Source: Ailurus styani (taxonomy: Eukaryota; Chordata; Mammalia; Carnivora; Ailuridae). Taken from it: DNA of 64,000 nucleotides. The position numbers were made by a program, and so were the translations under genes. Numbering within the stretch: the first letter of the stretch is position 1; each line of letters opens with the position of its first letter. Shown in pieces: positions 1 to 10,612 of the stretch. Location: positions 6,995,695 to 7,059,694 of the forward strand of contig LNAC01000035.1 of the NCBI GenBank assembly GCA_002007465.1. The letters run 5' to 3'. The notes beneath the pieces were generated by a model that was not told the DNA's origin, searched no databases, and saw only the letters and a list, made by a program, of their open reading frames with translations.

Positions 1-2130
1 CACGAGGGATCTCTCTGGGAAAAACAGGAAGAAGAAAAGGAGAGAGGTAGCCCTGCCTTCAGAAAACACAACACTGAATAAAAAGAGGCTGTGGAGGGGG
101 AAGTTCAGAGCCTTCCAGGTTGGGGTTGCATGAGTTTGAGGATCCCCTGCAGGATTAAGGGGGAGCAGTGGGCTGGGCTACCCGCTCCTTCCTCCAGCTA
201 ATCCCTACGGGAAGCTCCAGCCTCTGTACTCATGCACCAATGTGTTCGTCTCCTGTTTTAAGAGCTGGTGGCAAGCCTCAGCCTCTCTGATGAGTAGCTT
301 TAGGCTGGCACAAGGCCCTCCATAAGGCAGTCTCTGTCCTGTTGACCTCTGCAGCCCCAAACCCTGCTGCTCCCTGCTCAGCCTTCGTGGCACGCAGCCC
401 CCACCCCCACCCCCAATACACACACAGTCTAGCACAGGGATTCTTCAGCTTGTCTGGGCAGAGCAATGCATGGAGAATCATTGATAACTTGTGGGGGAAC
501 GCTGCAAAATACTGTTAGAACAGCTAAATATGCAATTTGGGGCTAGATCTGATTAACTGCAGAATGGAGCCTAGAAATGTTTCCCGATGTATGTTCCATA
601 CAAAAATGAGAAATATATTCTGTGAGAAAAGCATTCAGTGGGTCAAGTAACTTTTAAAAGTACTCCAGAAACTCCCTCTCCTAGCAGAAACCAATGCTCA
701 CAAGTTTACCCAAAAGGTTCTTCAGGCGAGAAACCTTACTTAAACCAGAATCTCTAAAAATTTAACTACAGGATCTCTCCTCACCACCCTCCACCACTTT
801 TTTCCTTCAGAATCACCTAGTAACTCCAGAATTGTTCTACAGAACACGTTTTGGGAGTTGCTAGATCCTAGGATAAGATAAACCTGAGTTGCTTGGTTTA
901 CATTATTAGCCATCACCATTATAAAGGAAAATAGCAATGATAGTTGACATTTACATAGAACTTTCCTGGTTAACATGAATTTTTTAAGAAACATAATTCC
1001 CCTTTGGCACATCCAAACCTATGTTTTTCTGGAAGCTGGGATGGCCTGAGGTTTCCCAGGCTCCACTGGTCAGGAGCTGTGAGGAACGGGATCAATTCTC
1101 ATCAAAGAAGTAAACTTATCACTTCTAGTTGAACTCAGTATGTTATAGAACAGTAAAGGCATAGGGTTTTTTTCTTTCATCTGATGCCTTTTCTGGCAGG
1201 GTATGTTTTCCGTTTGGCTGGTGCAGAATGACCCTTGGCCAGGTGTGCTAGGACTTCCCAAGGCTCCTAGCTAGGGCTAGCCATCTTGGGCTCTCAGCCC
1301 TGCCCAGCTGCAGGCAGGAAGTCATGGATCCCGAACCAGTCTTGGCAAAGGAGCTTGAAGAGGGGGAGGTCTGACCTGGCTTGGCAGGGCATCTTGCCCT
1401 AAGGTTGGGACTTGGAAGCCGGGATGAGGATGCCCATATGGGAAGTCTTCCTTGGGGAACCTTCCCCAAGGGGAGGGCTGGGTCTTAATCCCCGATATCC
1501 TGCTGGCTAACAGGGAAATGCTGTCTCTGAGCTCAAGCACTATTTGGGATGCCCAGAGGAATCCGCCATGCGCCAGTGCCAGCCTGTGCACAAGGGAGTC
1601 CCAGGGCCCCCATTTCCTGCACTTGGCTCCCTGTCCAGGGCCTAGAAGCACCAGCATACCTCACGGCCACCTCTCTTAAGGCAAGAGACACTTTGGCTTG
1701 CATCCCACTGGAAGCAGCACAATATTCCAAAGGCTCTGGACCCCTTGGCTGCCCTCTTTCTAAGAAGAATTTGACAGAGGGGCCCAAAGAGGAACAGAGA
1801 TGGGAGGTGTCCAGCCACGGTCACTCCCCTGTTTCCCGTACCTTAGGCAGGTATGCAGGCTGGGGATGCAGTGACTATAAGACACCGAGAAATGCTGTGT
1901 CTGAGTCCCCACAGGAAGTCTGGGAGCCCTCCTCTCTCCCTCCATCAGCGGCCCCAAGCTTTCTGACTGCTTCTGTGGTCTAACTTTACATGCATCCCCA
2001 AATCCAAAGGCTTCGTGGAGCCCCCTGTGCAGGTAGACTATCCACCTGGGTTCTCCAGGGTCAAGTGGCAGAAGGCAGAACTGTCTCTGCCCTGGACAAG
2101 CTCCTTCCTTGGGGGACCCACAATCTCTTA
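1..2130. other. Unique non-coding stretch, no gene seen
   Basis: No exon, RNA gene or clear repeat is recognised. Open frames on both strands overlap each other and have no family resemblance. A weak MIR-like patch may lie around 930-985 on the minus strand. A short perfect palindrome lies at 1450-1471. Confidence 0.5.
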
Positions 2131-2340
2131 CACATCACACAGGCACAAATCCATCATTCAAATTTTCTCCTTCATACGCACGCACACACGCTCTATCATG
2201 CTCTCTCTCTCATACACGGACATGTATATATAAAAACAGGCCAATCCAGAAGGCATCTGTACATAGCTCTTGCATTTACATATATGACAGCAGGCACAAC
2301 ACATCCTCCCCCACACACGATAAACAACCTATATTATGTC
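2130..2340. repeat. CA/CT-rich low-complexity tract
   Basis: The stretch alternates interrupted CA, CT and TA dinucleotide runs, for example around 2176-2190 and 2204-2232. It looks like a decayed simple repeat. Confidence 0.5.
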
Positions 2341-2714
2341 TCAAAATGACAATCTACTTCCTTACGCCTCTCCTGGGTGGATAAAACTTGCTGGCAGGTG
2401 TCTCCTCTACAAGCAGAACACGTCTTGGAAGCCGGTGTCACTCTCCCCGCACTCACGGGGCCTGCCTGGCTCCCGTGTTGACACTCTTGTCACCCAGGCC
2501 CAGACAAGGAGGCAGGACTGGGGTGGGGAGGCAGATCCAGCCGTGACGATGGGGCGGGCAGCTCCTGGCCTTGGCCACGGGCTACAAGGCGGGCAGAGAG
2601 GCTGCTGGGGTCAGGCGGGCACAGAACACCATGGCTTGGAGAATGGGGCTGGTGTCTCGCAGACCTGGGTTGGAATTCCGCCCCTACCTCTGCCCTGCCA
2701 CCCGCCACAGGTTA
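2340..2714. other. Unassigned GC-moderate stretch
   Basis: No recognisable gene or repeat. Open frames crossing it run into the flanking MIR and are judged spurious. Confidence 0.4.
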
Positions 2715-2950
2715 GCAGGTCGCAGAGTGCCCTGGTGAGAGGAGTGGACCCTGGAGACAGACAGTCCGGGTTCAAATCCCAACCTTGTAAGTTACTTCAC
2801 CTCCCCGTACCTCGGTGTTCTGACCAATAAAATGGGAGTTGTCATGGCACCCCGCTCAGAGAGCCACTGAGAGGATTAAGTCAGATAAACCAGACGGAGT
2901 ACTTATCTCAGTGTCTGGCACATAGTAAATGCTCAATAAATTAGGGATGT
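2715..2950 (+). mobile_element. MIR SINE, near full length, sense
   Basis: The MIR landmarks follow in order: 'GGGTTCAAATCCCAACC' at about 2769, the 'AAAATGGGAGTTGTCATGG' core at about 2830, 'GAGAGGATTAAGTCAGATAA', then 'TCTGGCACATAGTAAATGCT' and CAATAAATT near the 3' end. MIRs are tRNA-derived SINE fossils spread in early mammals by L2. Confidence 0.88.
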
Positions 2951-3394
2951 GATTACACAGAAGTCCCAGGAGCTCCCCGGGAGAGGATGCCAGGGCAGTG
3001 TGGGTGAAGCCAGAGCCGAAAGAGAGAAATAAGCTGGAACAGTAGCTATGGGGAGCAGATGGGCCCCAGGAACTGGAACGTGAGAAGCCGGCCTCTGCCA
3101 GGCAGGTGGCATCACTTGGACCCACAGCACTTCTATGGAGCCAAGCAGGGCCTGCTTCGCCTGCTTCTCGTCCGCTGCTGGTCTGAAAGGCCTCCCCCAG
3201 CCTAATCAGAACAGTTTCTGAGCCGTCTACTCAGCCCCAAAGTAGCTAGGGAAATGCAGACTACACAGGGAGCCAGCAGGGGACAGACATGGGCCCAGGA
3301 CCCTGCCCCATTCGGCCCCACTTGACCTCTCGCCACCCCTCCTCCTGGCCGCACTTGGCTGCCCCAGCCAGTGGCACACGGCCTCAGGGATGAT
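2951..3394. other. Unassigned stretch
   Basis: No gene or confident repeat was seen between the MIR and the next L2 fragment. Confidence 0.4.
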
Positions 3395-3500
3395 GGGAAG
3401 GAATAATTTGGAAAAGTTTCCTGGAAGAGGCATTAGGTATGATCTTGGCAGCAAAGGAAGGACATTCCAGGTAGAGGAGGTGGCTGATGGCCAGGAGCAC
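3395..3500 (-). mobile_element. L2 LINE fragment, antisense
   Basis: Words such as 'TTTCCTGGAAGAGGCATTAG' and 'GGACATTCCAGGTAGAGGAG' match the reverse complement of the L2 3' region. There the sense strand has the 'CACCTCCTCAGAGAGGCC' theme. Confidence 0.6.
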
Positions 3501-3719
3501 ACAGCCCCTGGACCTCGCTGCTCTCCCTTCTATTGCTGACTCCTCATCTATCTGCAAAGTCCTAGGCCAGACATTCCTCCTGACTCCAGGCCCCAGGTCT
3601 CCCCATAGTCAGGCTTCTCGGTAGGGAAGTCACACAGATGCTTCCGGCTGCACGTGGACCAACTGAGCAACTGCCCTTACCCCAAACCCACCTGTCCCCT
3701 GGGGGGCGGGGTCCCTCCA

Positions 3720-4065
3720 GCCACCCTCGCCAAAACCTCTTGCATCAGTCTCTGGTGTCGGCTTCCTTTCCTCTCTCCTCTCTGCCCCTCCTCCCCACCC
3801 CCCTGCTAATGCCTCAGGGCCACCTCCCCCAGCTGGCCTTCTTCTCAGGGACTTGGAGACAGACACATCCTCCCTGTCCTGTCTTTAGACTTGCCCCAGT
3901 CCAACCCATTGTCTAAAGAGCTAACAGGATCATACTGCTTCCGCCCGAAAGCCCTTCGGTGGCTCCCCATCACCCAGGTGCTGAGAGCAAGCCCCGCCCC
4001 TGTCTCCGCTCACGTTCAATGTCCTAGCAACGCCAAACTCCTTGTATTTCCTGCAGCACCGTGTG
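3720..4065 (+). mobile_element. L2 LINE fragment, sense
   Basis: The segment resembles the L2 3' non-coding region. 'AGGATCATACTGCTTCCGCC' and 'AAAGCCCTTCGGTGGCTCCC' stand for the consensus theme of a 'gatcatgtcactcc' block followed by 'cccttcagtggctcccc'. The part before about 3890 is weaker. Confidence 0.6.
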
Positions 4066-4929
4066 TGTGTGAGCAAGAACACTGTGTCTCTATAGTGTAC
4101 GTAAGTGTGCTCGCGTGCCGATGTTGCAAGTGTGGACAGAGCTATGGACTGTAGATGTAGATATCAAATTTGCATATGTACATCACGTGTGGGCATGCGC
4201 AGGGACACGGGAGGCATACGTGTGTCTACGTGGGAGAGCCTGCTGAGGCTGGGGACGGAGGGAGATAGGAGGGAGAAGACAGCGGTGGGCACAGCTGTGC
4301 AGGGCGGCTGCCAGCCCCAGGGAACGAGGGTCCGGGAGTCACCCATTACCAGCCCTCCCCTCTCCAGGGGAAATGAAGGGAGTCTCAGTCATCTCCTGAC
4401 CTGGCCTGCAGCTGTCCCGGGGCACAGGGCTTGTGCTCGGAGAGGCCGCCGGGTCCCCGTGTGCTGCTCTCCCTCCCACTCAGGGAAGGAGGGGGTGAGA
4501 GGCCCTAGAGCCTGTACCCCTCTCTGTGTCTTCGAAGAGCTGGTGTGACCCGATCACTCTATCACCGGGGCTGTTTCCCAAAGAGAGACAAGCTCTCCAT
4601 TCCGGCTCCTGACTGCATACAGCCTGGAGTCTCACCTTGTCCCAGAGCCTCAGGAATTCTTCCGGACACCTGAGGATTCCAATCTCTCCTTCCACTTTGT
4701 TCTTTGTCTGAACTTGACCCACCGCGGTTCCTGCCTGTCGTGGGCTGGTCTCTGGCCTCCCCACCCTCATTTCCTTAGGCCTGTCTGTTACCGGCATCTC
4801 CAGGGTTGGAGCAGGGTCCCAGAGCTGGTTCTCTCTGCCCCCCAACCCCCAAGCCAAGTCATGGGCATCTGTCACTCCACACTGCCCGTGGCTCCGGAGA
4901 CATGCAGGCTGCCAGGGGCTGCTCGTTCA
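4066..4929. other. Unassigned stretch with GT-rich start
   Basis: The first 150 bp contain interrupted GT runs. The rest shows no recognised gene or repeat, and the open frames of 118-147 aa on the two strands have no known family features. Confidence 0.4.
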
Positions 4930-5030
4930 TTCCTTCACTCAGGCAACCAGTGGTGGTGCTGGGGCTCCAATGGCGAGCACCCTCCCTGCACTCACGGGGC
5001 TTACACTCTGGCTTGTGAGCCCTTAGTTAA
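4930..5030 (-). mobile_element. L2 3' end, antisense
   Basis: 'CATTCCTTCACTCAGGCAAC' followed by 'CCCTGCACTCACGGGGCTTA' and CACTCTGG is the reverse complement of the L2 tail, where the sense strand runs from 'agctccatgagggcaggg' to the terminal TTGAATGAATGA words. A weak MIR-like antisense patch follows at 5060-5150. Confidence 0.6.
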
Positions 5031-5494
5031 GGAACTACCAGCGCACCCACCTCCGGCCACAGCCCCATGAGGAAGTGAGGCAATGATGGCTGAGAGTCCA
5101 CTCTGAGCCAGGCACTCTGCGGGCACCTTGCATTCCTGATTGCCAAGAAAACTGGATATCCTCCCAGCCCCTCCTGCCTACCCACCCAGCCCCCACTGCA
5201 GCTTCCCTGCCTGACCCCCCTTCAATCCTCCACTCTGCTTCCACTCTGGGAAGCTTGTACAAATAGGAACGGATGGGCCAAGGGGGCTACAGTGCCCCAG
5301 AGGATCTTGAGAATGACAGCGTGGCCCACAGTGTGTGGAGTGCTGCTGAGAGCTCAAGCCAGAAAGGGAAGAAACCGAGCCACTGAATTTGGTGGTCCCA
5401 CTGTAGAACCAGTGGAATTTAACAGAGAAAAAGTAATGGAGCAAAGAGTCAAGAGATTTGAATAAGGAAGACAGCGGTGGTGGTTGATCCTTAC
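5031..5494. other. Unassigned stretch
   Basis: Apart from a weak MIR-like antisense patch near 5060-5150, nothing is recognised. Confidence 0.4.
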
Positions 5495-6085
5495 GTACAT
5501 CGAGCTCTTTTCTGCCCCAGGGCCTTTGCACAACTTTCCCTGGCTCAGAAGTTCTCTGGCCTTTGCTCTGTGCATGTTTAATTCATGCTCATCTATCACA
5601 TGTCACTTCAAATGCCACCTCCTTGGAGACACCTACCCTGACACCTAATCCGACTTCAATTTTTCTGTCTCGCCCCCTTTTATGTTACCTGTGGCGTGCT
5701 AACCACCATGTATAATCATTTTATGTGTTCTTATTGTTTTCCTTGTTGTTTACTCTCCTCTTCCCATTAGTACGCAGGCCCCATGAAAAGACCTTGTCTG
5801 ACATTTTCTCCTTTGTATCCTAGCACATCACACAGTGGCCAACACCCAGCAGACACTCAAAAACCATTTGTGGGAGCACCTGTGTGGCTCAGTCAGTTAA
5901 GCACCTGCTTTCAGCTCAAGTCATGATGCCGGGGTCCTGAGATTGAGCCCCGAGTCAGTGTCTCTGCTCGGTGGGGAGCCTGCTTCTCCCTCTGCCCCTC
6001 CCCACCCCTGCTCATGATCTCTCTATCTCTCTCTCTCTAATAAATAATCTTAAAAAAAACAACTATTTGTTGAATGAATGAGTGG
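5495..6085 (+). mobile_element. L2 LINE 3' end, sense, split by a SINE
   Basis: A clear L2 3' region: 'CCCCAGGGCCTTTGCACAAC' at about 5515, 'TCAAATGCCACCTCCTTGGA' at about 5608, then the 'agtacgcaggccccatg' block and 'TTGTATCCTAGCACATCACA'. The tail resumes after the SINE with ACTATTTGTTGAATGAATGAG at 6062-6082. The SINE at 5872-6059 interrupts it just before this terminal motif. Confidence 0.88.
5872..6059 (+). mobile_element. Carnivore tRNA-derived SINE, sense, inside L2
   Basis: The body starts with the 'GCACCTGTGTGGCTCAGTCA' version of the SINE head, has 'TCATGATGCCGGGGTCCTGA', a pyrimidine-rich 3' part with (TCTC)n, and ends in a TAATAAATAATCTTA tail. A diverged target-site duplication is visible as AAACCATTTGT (5861-5871) and CAACTATTTGT (6060-6070). 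The divergence suggests an older copy. Confidence 0.92.
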
Positions 6086-6109
6086 ATGTATGGCAACCAC
6101 CATGTACTT

Positions 6110-6650
6110 AGTTTTCTGTGAGACTGTCTGCTGAATACTTAGCATAAACCCCTCTTTACTGAACTTACTTCAGGGGGCTTCTGTTCCTTAGACATTTCCT
6201 TAAGCAGTGGGCATCAGAAAATGTCAGATTTGCTGTCTGTGGCAAAAAAAAAAAAAAACAAAACCAAAAAAAACAAAAACCAAAAAATAAAAAAAAGCCA
6301 GTTGTTCACCAAAACTCATTCTTCCTCTTGGACACACAATTAGATGACCTTTCCCAGACTCCCTGCAGCTGGGCCCTCTTCAGAGGTGGCCCAGGCCACT
6401 TCCGGGCACGGCCCATAAAATCCCCCATGCAGCTTTCTCCAAGTTCTTCTACCTTGACTGGAGGCAGCTGAGCAGACCCTGGGGGATGGGGTTCTCCAAC
6501 ATGAATTACCACGTGTAGGAGAGCTGCCCCACCGAACTGAACACCTGCTCAGGACAGACATAGGAGCAGGAAATAAACCGCTATTTGCTGAGCCATGGAA
6601 AGTCTGGTGTCTTCTGTTTACCGTGGCCTAGCCTAGCATTCCCAGTGGTC
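6110..6650 (+). mobile_element. Old LTR-type repeat, sense
   Basis: Successive blocks fit a widespread mammalian LTR-like repeat. These are 'CCTTAAGCAGTGGGCATCAG' at about 6200, 'CCAAAACTCATTCTTCCTCT', 'GGCACGGCCCATAAAATCCC' at about 6410, then 'GGAAATAAACCGCTATTTGC' at about 6570 and a 'GCCTAGCCTAGCATTCCC' 3' end. I cannot assign the family with certainty; an ERVL/MaLR-class LTR is likely. No internal viral genes are present. Confidence 0.55.
6243..6298 (+). repeat. A-rich tract inside the LTR-type repeat
   Basis: Nearly pure A with scattered C and T interruptions over 55 bp, placed in the middle of the LTR-type repeat, where the consensus I remember has no such run. It may be a small retroposed insertion tail or an expanded A run. 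Confidence 0.7.
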
Positions 6651-7234
6651 TGACCTCATCCCCCTTACTGCCAACACCAGCTTTTCTCTTCTATGACCCC
6701 GAGTCCCGGCTGGTTCTGTCTGTCCTACGGTACATATGTCTGCTGACTCGCCATGTTTCTGTAATGACTCCATCCCCGCTGTCCCAGGAGCTGACCCTTC
6801 TCCGAGCTTCAGCATAACACCATCCATCAGAGCCTATGGCTCTCTCTGGGATCCATGGGCTTTAGAATCCAGGTGGGTCTTCATTGGGGGGTCAGGGACC
6901 TTCTGAGAAATGATAAAACATGTGGACCCTCTTCGCAGGAAGACAGCATCCACAGATCACCAAGGTCAGGCATGGAGCCCAAGTGCCCTTGCCCAGCACG
7001 GCAGATCTGATCTGTCGACCCAGCAGCAAGACCAGAATGTCCGGGCCACGCAAGGACCTTGCCTATTACAGCCAGCTCTGCTTCTGCTTCTGGGGGAGAT
7101 GCACTGATTTCCTCAAGGCAGGAGCTAGCTATGGCCATGTCTAAAGTTCACCAGGGGGGTCCTCATTGGCTGGGCATCTCCTGCGGACCGTGTCCTATGT
7201 TAGATGCCTTCCATGAATGGGGGGTAAGACCACA
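6651..7234. other. Unassigned stretch
   Basis: No gene, RNA or repeat recognised. The open frames of 60-85 aa on both strands overlap each other and look like chance. Confidence 0.4.
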
Positions 7235-7485
7235 AGCCAGGTACTCAGAACTCCAGCCTCGCCACTGACCGCGGCAGGGCGGGACAGGGCGGGCGGGGTG
7301 GGGGGGGACCTCCAGCAAGACCTTCAGCTCCCTGAGACTCCATTTTCTCATCTAGCAAGCAGGCAACTTCACAGACAGAGCTAGACGAAGGGGCTAACTA
7401 TTCATGAAGGTAGTTATGAGGGCCACGCCGAGTAATCCACGCCAAGCACCCAGTATGACGTCCGGCAGAGAACAAGAGCGTTGTA
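7235..7485 (+). mobile_element. MIR SINE, sense, carrying a G-rich insertion
   Basis: 'CAGCCTCGCCACTGACC', 'CTTCAGCTCCCTGAGACTCC' and 'ATTTTCTCATCTAGCAAGCA' follow MIR order. A degraded tail follows at about 7430-7470. A G-rich tract at 7271-7307 interrupts the element between the tRNA-like part and the core. Confidence 0.6.
7277..7307 (+). other. Predicted G-quadruplex tract
   Basis: Six runs of three or more G (GGG, GGG, GGG, GGG, GGGG and an eight-G run) are separated by one to three bases. This easily meets the usual four-run G-quadruplex pattern on the plus strand. Folding is inferred. Confidence 0.7.
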
Positions 7486-7489
7486 TTCC

Positions 7490-7640
7490 CCACAACCCCG
7501 CCCCTTAGCTGTGAAGTGAGAGAGCTGGGTTCTGCAGGTGAAGAAACAAGAGACCACAGTCATGAAACCACCCGCCTGAGGTCACGGACCTGGTAAGCGG
7601 ACAGCTGGGACTCAAACCGCTACATCAGACTCCCCTGCCC
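7490..7640 (-). mobile_element. MIR SINE, antisense
   Basis: 'GGTGAAGAAACAAGAGACCA', 'CTGAGGTCACGGACCTGGTA' and 'CAGCTGGGACTCAAACCGCT' are the reverse complement of the MIR core and tRNA-like region. It lies tail to tail with the sense MIR just upstream. Confidence 0.72.
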
Positions 7641-7804
7641 AGCTGATTGGCATGGGGTTGCCATGGAAACCTGCAAGGTCCGGGATGAGGTGTGGTGAGG
7701 GGTCTGTGGGGCCCCGTGCAGGGTGGCCGTCCTGGCGGTCAGGGGGATGCACACTTTACCTGATCACCTGAATGCCCTGGTGATACACAGTCACAGTCAC
7801 ACCT
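7641..7804. other. Short unassigned stretch
   Basis: No recognised repeat or gene between the antisense MIR and the L1 fragment. Confidence 0.4.
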
Positions 7805-8310
7805 GGGGTAGGGAAGGGGAGTGTTCACAGCTGGATTAGCCAGAGTGGCCAAAAGATGGACACAGCCCAAGCGTCTGTCAGCAGACAAATGGATAAACAA
7901 AATGTGGCCAATCCCTACAACAGAATTCAATGCAGCCTTAAAAAGAGAAAGAAATTCTGACATATGCTAATAGAGATGAACCTCGCGGATACTACGCAAG
8001 TGAGATAAGCCAGTCACGAGAAAACAAGTACTGTATGATGCCGCTTCTGCGAGGCACCTAGAGTAGTCAAATCCTTCGAGACCAAAGTGGAATTGTGGTT
8101 GCTAGGAGCTGGGAGGAGGGAGGGGAGAGGATTTCAGGAGCACAGTTTCAGTTTTGGAAGATGAGAAAGTTCTGGAGATGGATGGCGGGCATGGTCGCAC
8201 AACATGGATGTATTTAATGACGGTGAAATGTACACTTGTCAATGGTGAAGATGGTCAACTTTGTTACGTCTACTTTACCATGATTAAAAATAACAACTAA
8301 AGAGAGAGAG
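7805..8310 (+). mobile_element. Ancient L1 3' end, sense
   Basis: The 3' non-coding region of an old L1 (L1MB/L1MC type) is recognisable: 'ATGGATAAACAAAATGTGGC' at about 7889, 'TGAGATAAGCCAGTCACGAG' at about 8000, 'TTGTGGTTGCTAGGAGCTGG', 'GTTCTGGAGATGGATGG' at about 8168, and a 'CTTTACCATGATTAAAAATA' end near 8290. Confidence 0.87.
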
Positions 8311-8849
8311 AAGGAGAGGAGAGGCGAAGATGCCCACTTGTCCCTGGTGGGCCCTGCCTCACTGGTTGGCTGAGCAGCAGAGAGGAAGATCCCAAGTGGA
8401 AAGGTCTGGTGAGCCGGGCTGCCCAAATCTCCACCCACCTCCCTCCGCCTCATTTCCAATTCCAGAATTATTTATCATCGAGGAGCTGCTGGATATGGAA
8501 TGTGAATTAGGAGCTCAGCTGGATTTTGTTTTATCTTGTTCTCTCCCTTCTGCCCCCCGTGAGGTGCCGCCTGAGTGGCGCGGGGTGGGAGTGTGCCAAG
8601 CCTTGTTGGGACTTGTCGCCAGGCAAAGGCGGTGTCCGCTTCCACGCGGGAGGCTGAGTGTGGAGCATCCTGGGGCCTGTGCAGAAGATGCTCATTCCAG
8701 GAAATAATTACTCTGTGTCCCTTCAAGTTGGCCCAAAAAATAGAACACTGAGAAGCAGCACAGTTATCCCTTCGTAATTAGTCCCCTCATTTAACCCGGG
8801 CCATTGCTAGAAAGGCATCTGGAGACAGGAAGGCCAAGCTTTGAATTTT
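8311..8849. other. Unique segment, candidate regulatory
   Basis: No repeat is recognised. Two AT-rich blocks with homeodomain-like TAAT/ATTA words stand out at about 8460-8535 and 8700-8800. No coding frame is supported. Confidence 0.35.
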
Positions 8850-9040
8850 TACTCCCATTTACTGGCAGATGGCCCCGGGGCGAGTCTCTTAACAGCATTT
8901 AGCCTCGGTCTTCTCATCTGTATGATGGGGATCATGGAACTAGCTACACTGAAGGGTTATGGTGAGGACATGCCAAGGGCTTGGCCAACCCATGTCCAGG
9001 TTGGGAGCTAACATTTTCGCCATTTTGCTGTCATTGTGGT
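8850..9040 (+). mobile_element. MIR SINE, sense
   Basis: 'TCTTCTCATCTGTATGATGG' at about 8909 and 'GGGATCATGGAACTAGCTAC' are the MIR core. A degraded 3' tail follows with 'GGGAGCTAACATTTTCGCCA'. Confidence 0.72.
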
Positions 9041-9264
9041 CAGCAGTAAGTAAGTACCACCACCATTACCACCATCATTTCCCTGTATATATCAACATTG
9101 TTAGGAAGTCCCAGGATTCAGTGGGCTTCCTGTTGTCCCCTCCCATTTAAATGACCCATGGGCAGGGACCCACACGAGCCACAACCGGGGCAGCTGTTCT
9201 CCCTTGGTGCCAGGGCTGTGGCTGAGATCCCATGCAGCCCGGGCCCCATGTTCCTGGGGACAAG

Positions 9265-9365
9265 GATGCAGCAGTTAAACATACCAACTCAGGTGTTCGC
9301 TGGGCCTAGATCAAAACCCGGCTTCACTTCTTACCCACTGTGGGATCCTGGGCCAGTTTTGTGTT
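9265..9365 (+). mobile_element. MIR 5' half, sense
   Basis: 'TAGATCAAAACCCGGCTTCA' and 'CACTGTGGGATCCTGGGCCA' match the tRNA-like 5' part of MIR. The core is missing and an antisense L1 fragment adjoins. Confidence 0.55.
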
Positions 9366-9720
9366 TTCTAATTGGAGAAACATACACCTAACATACAAAT
9401 GACCATTGTAGCCCTTGTTAAGTGCCCAGCTCAGTGCCAGTAAGTAAACACCCATGGTGCCACCATCACCACGCTCCAGCTCCAGAACTCTTACCATCTT
9501 GCAAAACTGAAACTCCACAACTGTTAAACCCGAGCTCCTCATCCCTCCTCCCTCCAGCCCCCGACAACTGCCAGTCTACTGTCTATTGCTGTGAACCCAA
9601 CAACTTATCGTCACTTAGCATAACGCCCTCAAGGTTCACCCATGTAGCCTATGCCAGGCGTTTGTGGGCCTGCTTTCTAAGGTATGAAACAGGAATCACA
9701 ATACAGCTTAAGAGTTTTTG
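9365..9720 (-). mobile_element. Ancient L1 fragment, antisense
   Basis: The plus strand reads as the reverse complement of an old L1 3' region: a 'cacctaacatacaaatgacc' start, 'GGTGCCACCATCACCACGCT', 'CGACAACTGCCAGTCTACTG', and 'GTTCACCCATGTAGCC' near 9634. Confidence 0.72.
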
Positions 9721-9834
9721 CGGCAATGGAATCTCTAACTACCTGTTGCTCAAGACCAAGAACTTAGGAATATTCCAGAATCCTTTTCCCACCCCGATGA
9801 CCACACTCTTGGCCAGCCTGGCTGGCCACACCTG
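9721..9834. other. Short unassigned stretch
   Basis: No recognised feature. It may be a decayed part of the adjoining LINEs. Confidence 0.35.
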
Positions 9835-10515
9835 AATCCACGTACTTCTCTCCAGCTGCCCTGCTCCCTCTGTGGCCCAAGCCAGCAACATCCTTCACCC
9901 GGTCCTGCAAAGGCCTACTAATTGACCTCCCTGATTCCATGCCTGGCCCCCACACAGCCACTCTTCACACAGCAGGCAGAGTGACCTTTTGAAACACAAG
10001 TTAGGGCCCGTATCTCCCCGGCTTAACACACTTCAAAGGCTTCTCATCTCCCTTCACAGAAAACCCACACCTTGCCTGGACCTACAACATCTCCTTGGCC
10101 AACCTCTGCTTATACCCACTAGTCCATACTTCCCATGCTCCAGCCATACTTGCTCTTCTTTCTTTCTTCAAACTCACCAAGCCAGGTCCTACCCCAGGAC
10201 CTTTGCATCAGCTGTAACTTTTCCCTGGCACAACCTTTTATTGAGTTGTCTGCTGAACTATCTGCTAAACTATGGCCTCCTCAGAGAGGTTTCTGCTCAT
10301 TACACACACCAAGGAAGTCCCCAGCCTTCACTGCAACCCCGTTCTATTCTAATTCTTTGCATGACACTTACCACAATTTGATATTTTTCCCCCTTTGCTT
10401 ATCCCCCCCCCCACTAGAATGCAAATAGGACACTATCTAACCACTACACTGGTGAGACCCTGAACCTGGCACAGAGTCATGGCTCAATAAATATTTGTTG
10501 AATGAATTGACATAT
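9835..10515 (+). mobile_element. L2 LINE 3' region, sense, about 680 bp
   Basis: An extended L2 3' part: 'GCAGGCAGAGTGACCTTTTG' at about 9973, 'CTCCAGCCATACTTGCTCTT' at about 10138, 'CCAGGACCTTTGCATCAGCT' at about 10193, 'CCTCCTCAGAGAGGTTTCTG', then 'CTAGAATGCAAATAGGACAC' and the terminal AATATTTGTTGAATGAATTG near 10490-10510. Confidence 0.9.
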
Positions 10516-10517
10516 GA

Positions 10518-10612
10518 GCAATTAAACTCAGTGTGCACAAAGCACTTCTCGTGGGGCCTGGCAAGAAGTCATGCTAGATGGCAGTCATTGTGATCACCGC
10601 TGTCGTCACATT
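10518..10612 (+). mobile_element. MIR 3' tail fragment, sense
   Basis: 'CAAAGCACTTCTCGTGGGGC' and the following 'CTGGCAAGAAGTCATGCTAG' resemble the MIR 3' tail, which contains an 'aaagcgcttagaacagtgcc' theme. It directly follows the L2 end, and the call is moderate. Confidence 0.45.

Noticed and set aside
5872..6059. tRNA gene suggested by the SINE head
   Set aside because: The SINE heads are tRNA-derived but lack an intact cloverleaf and are followed by SINE bodies and A tails; they are retroposons.
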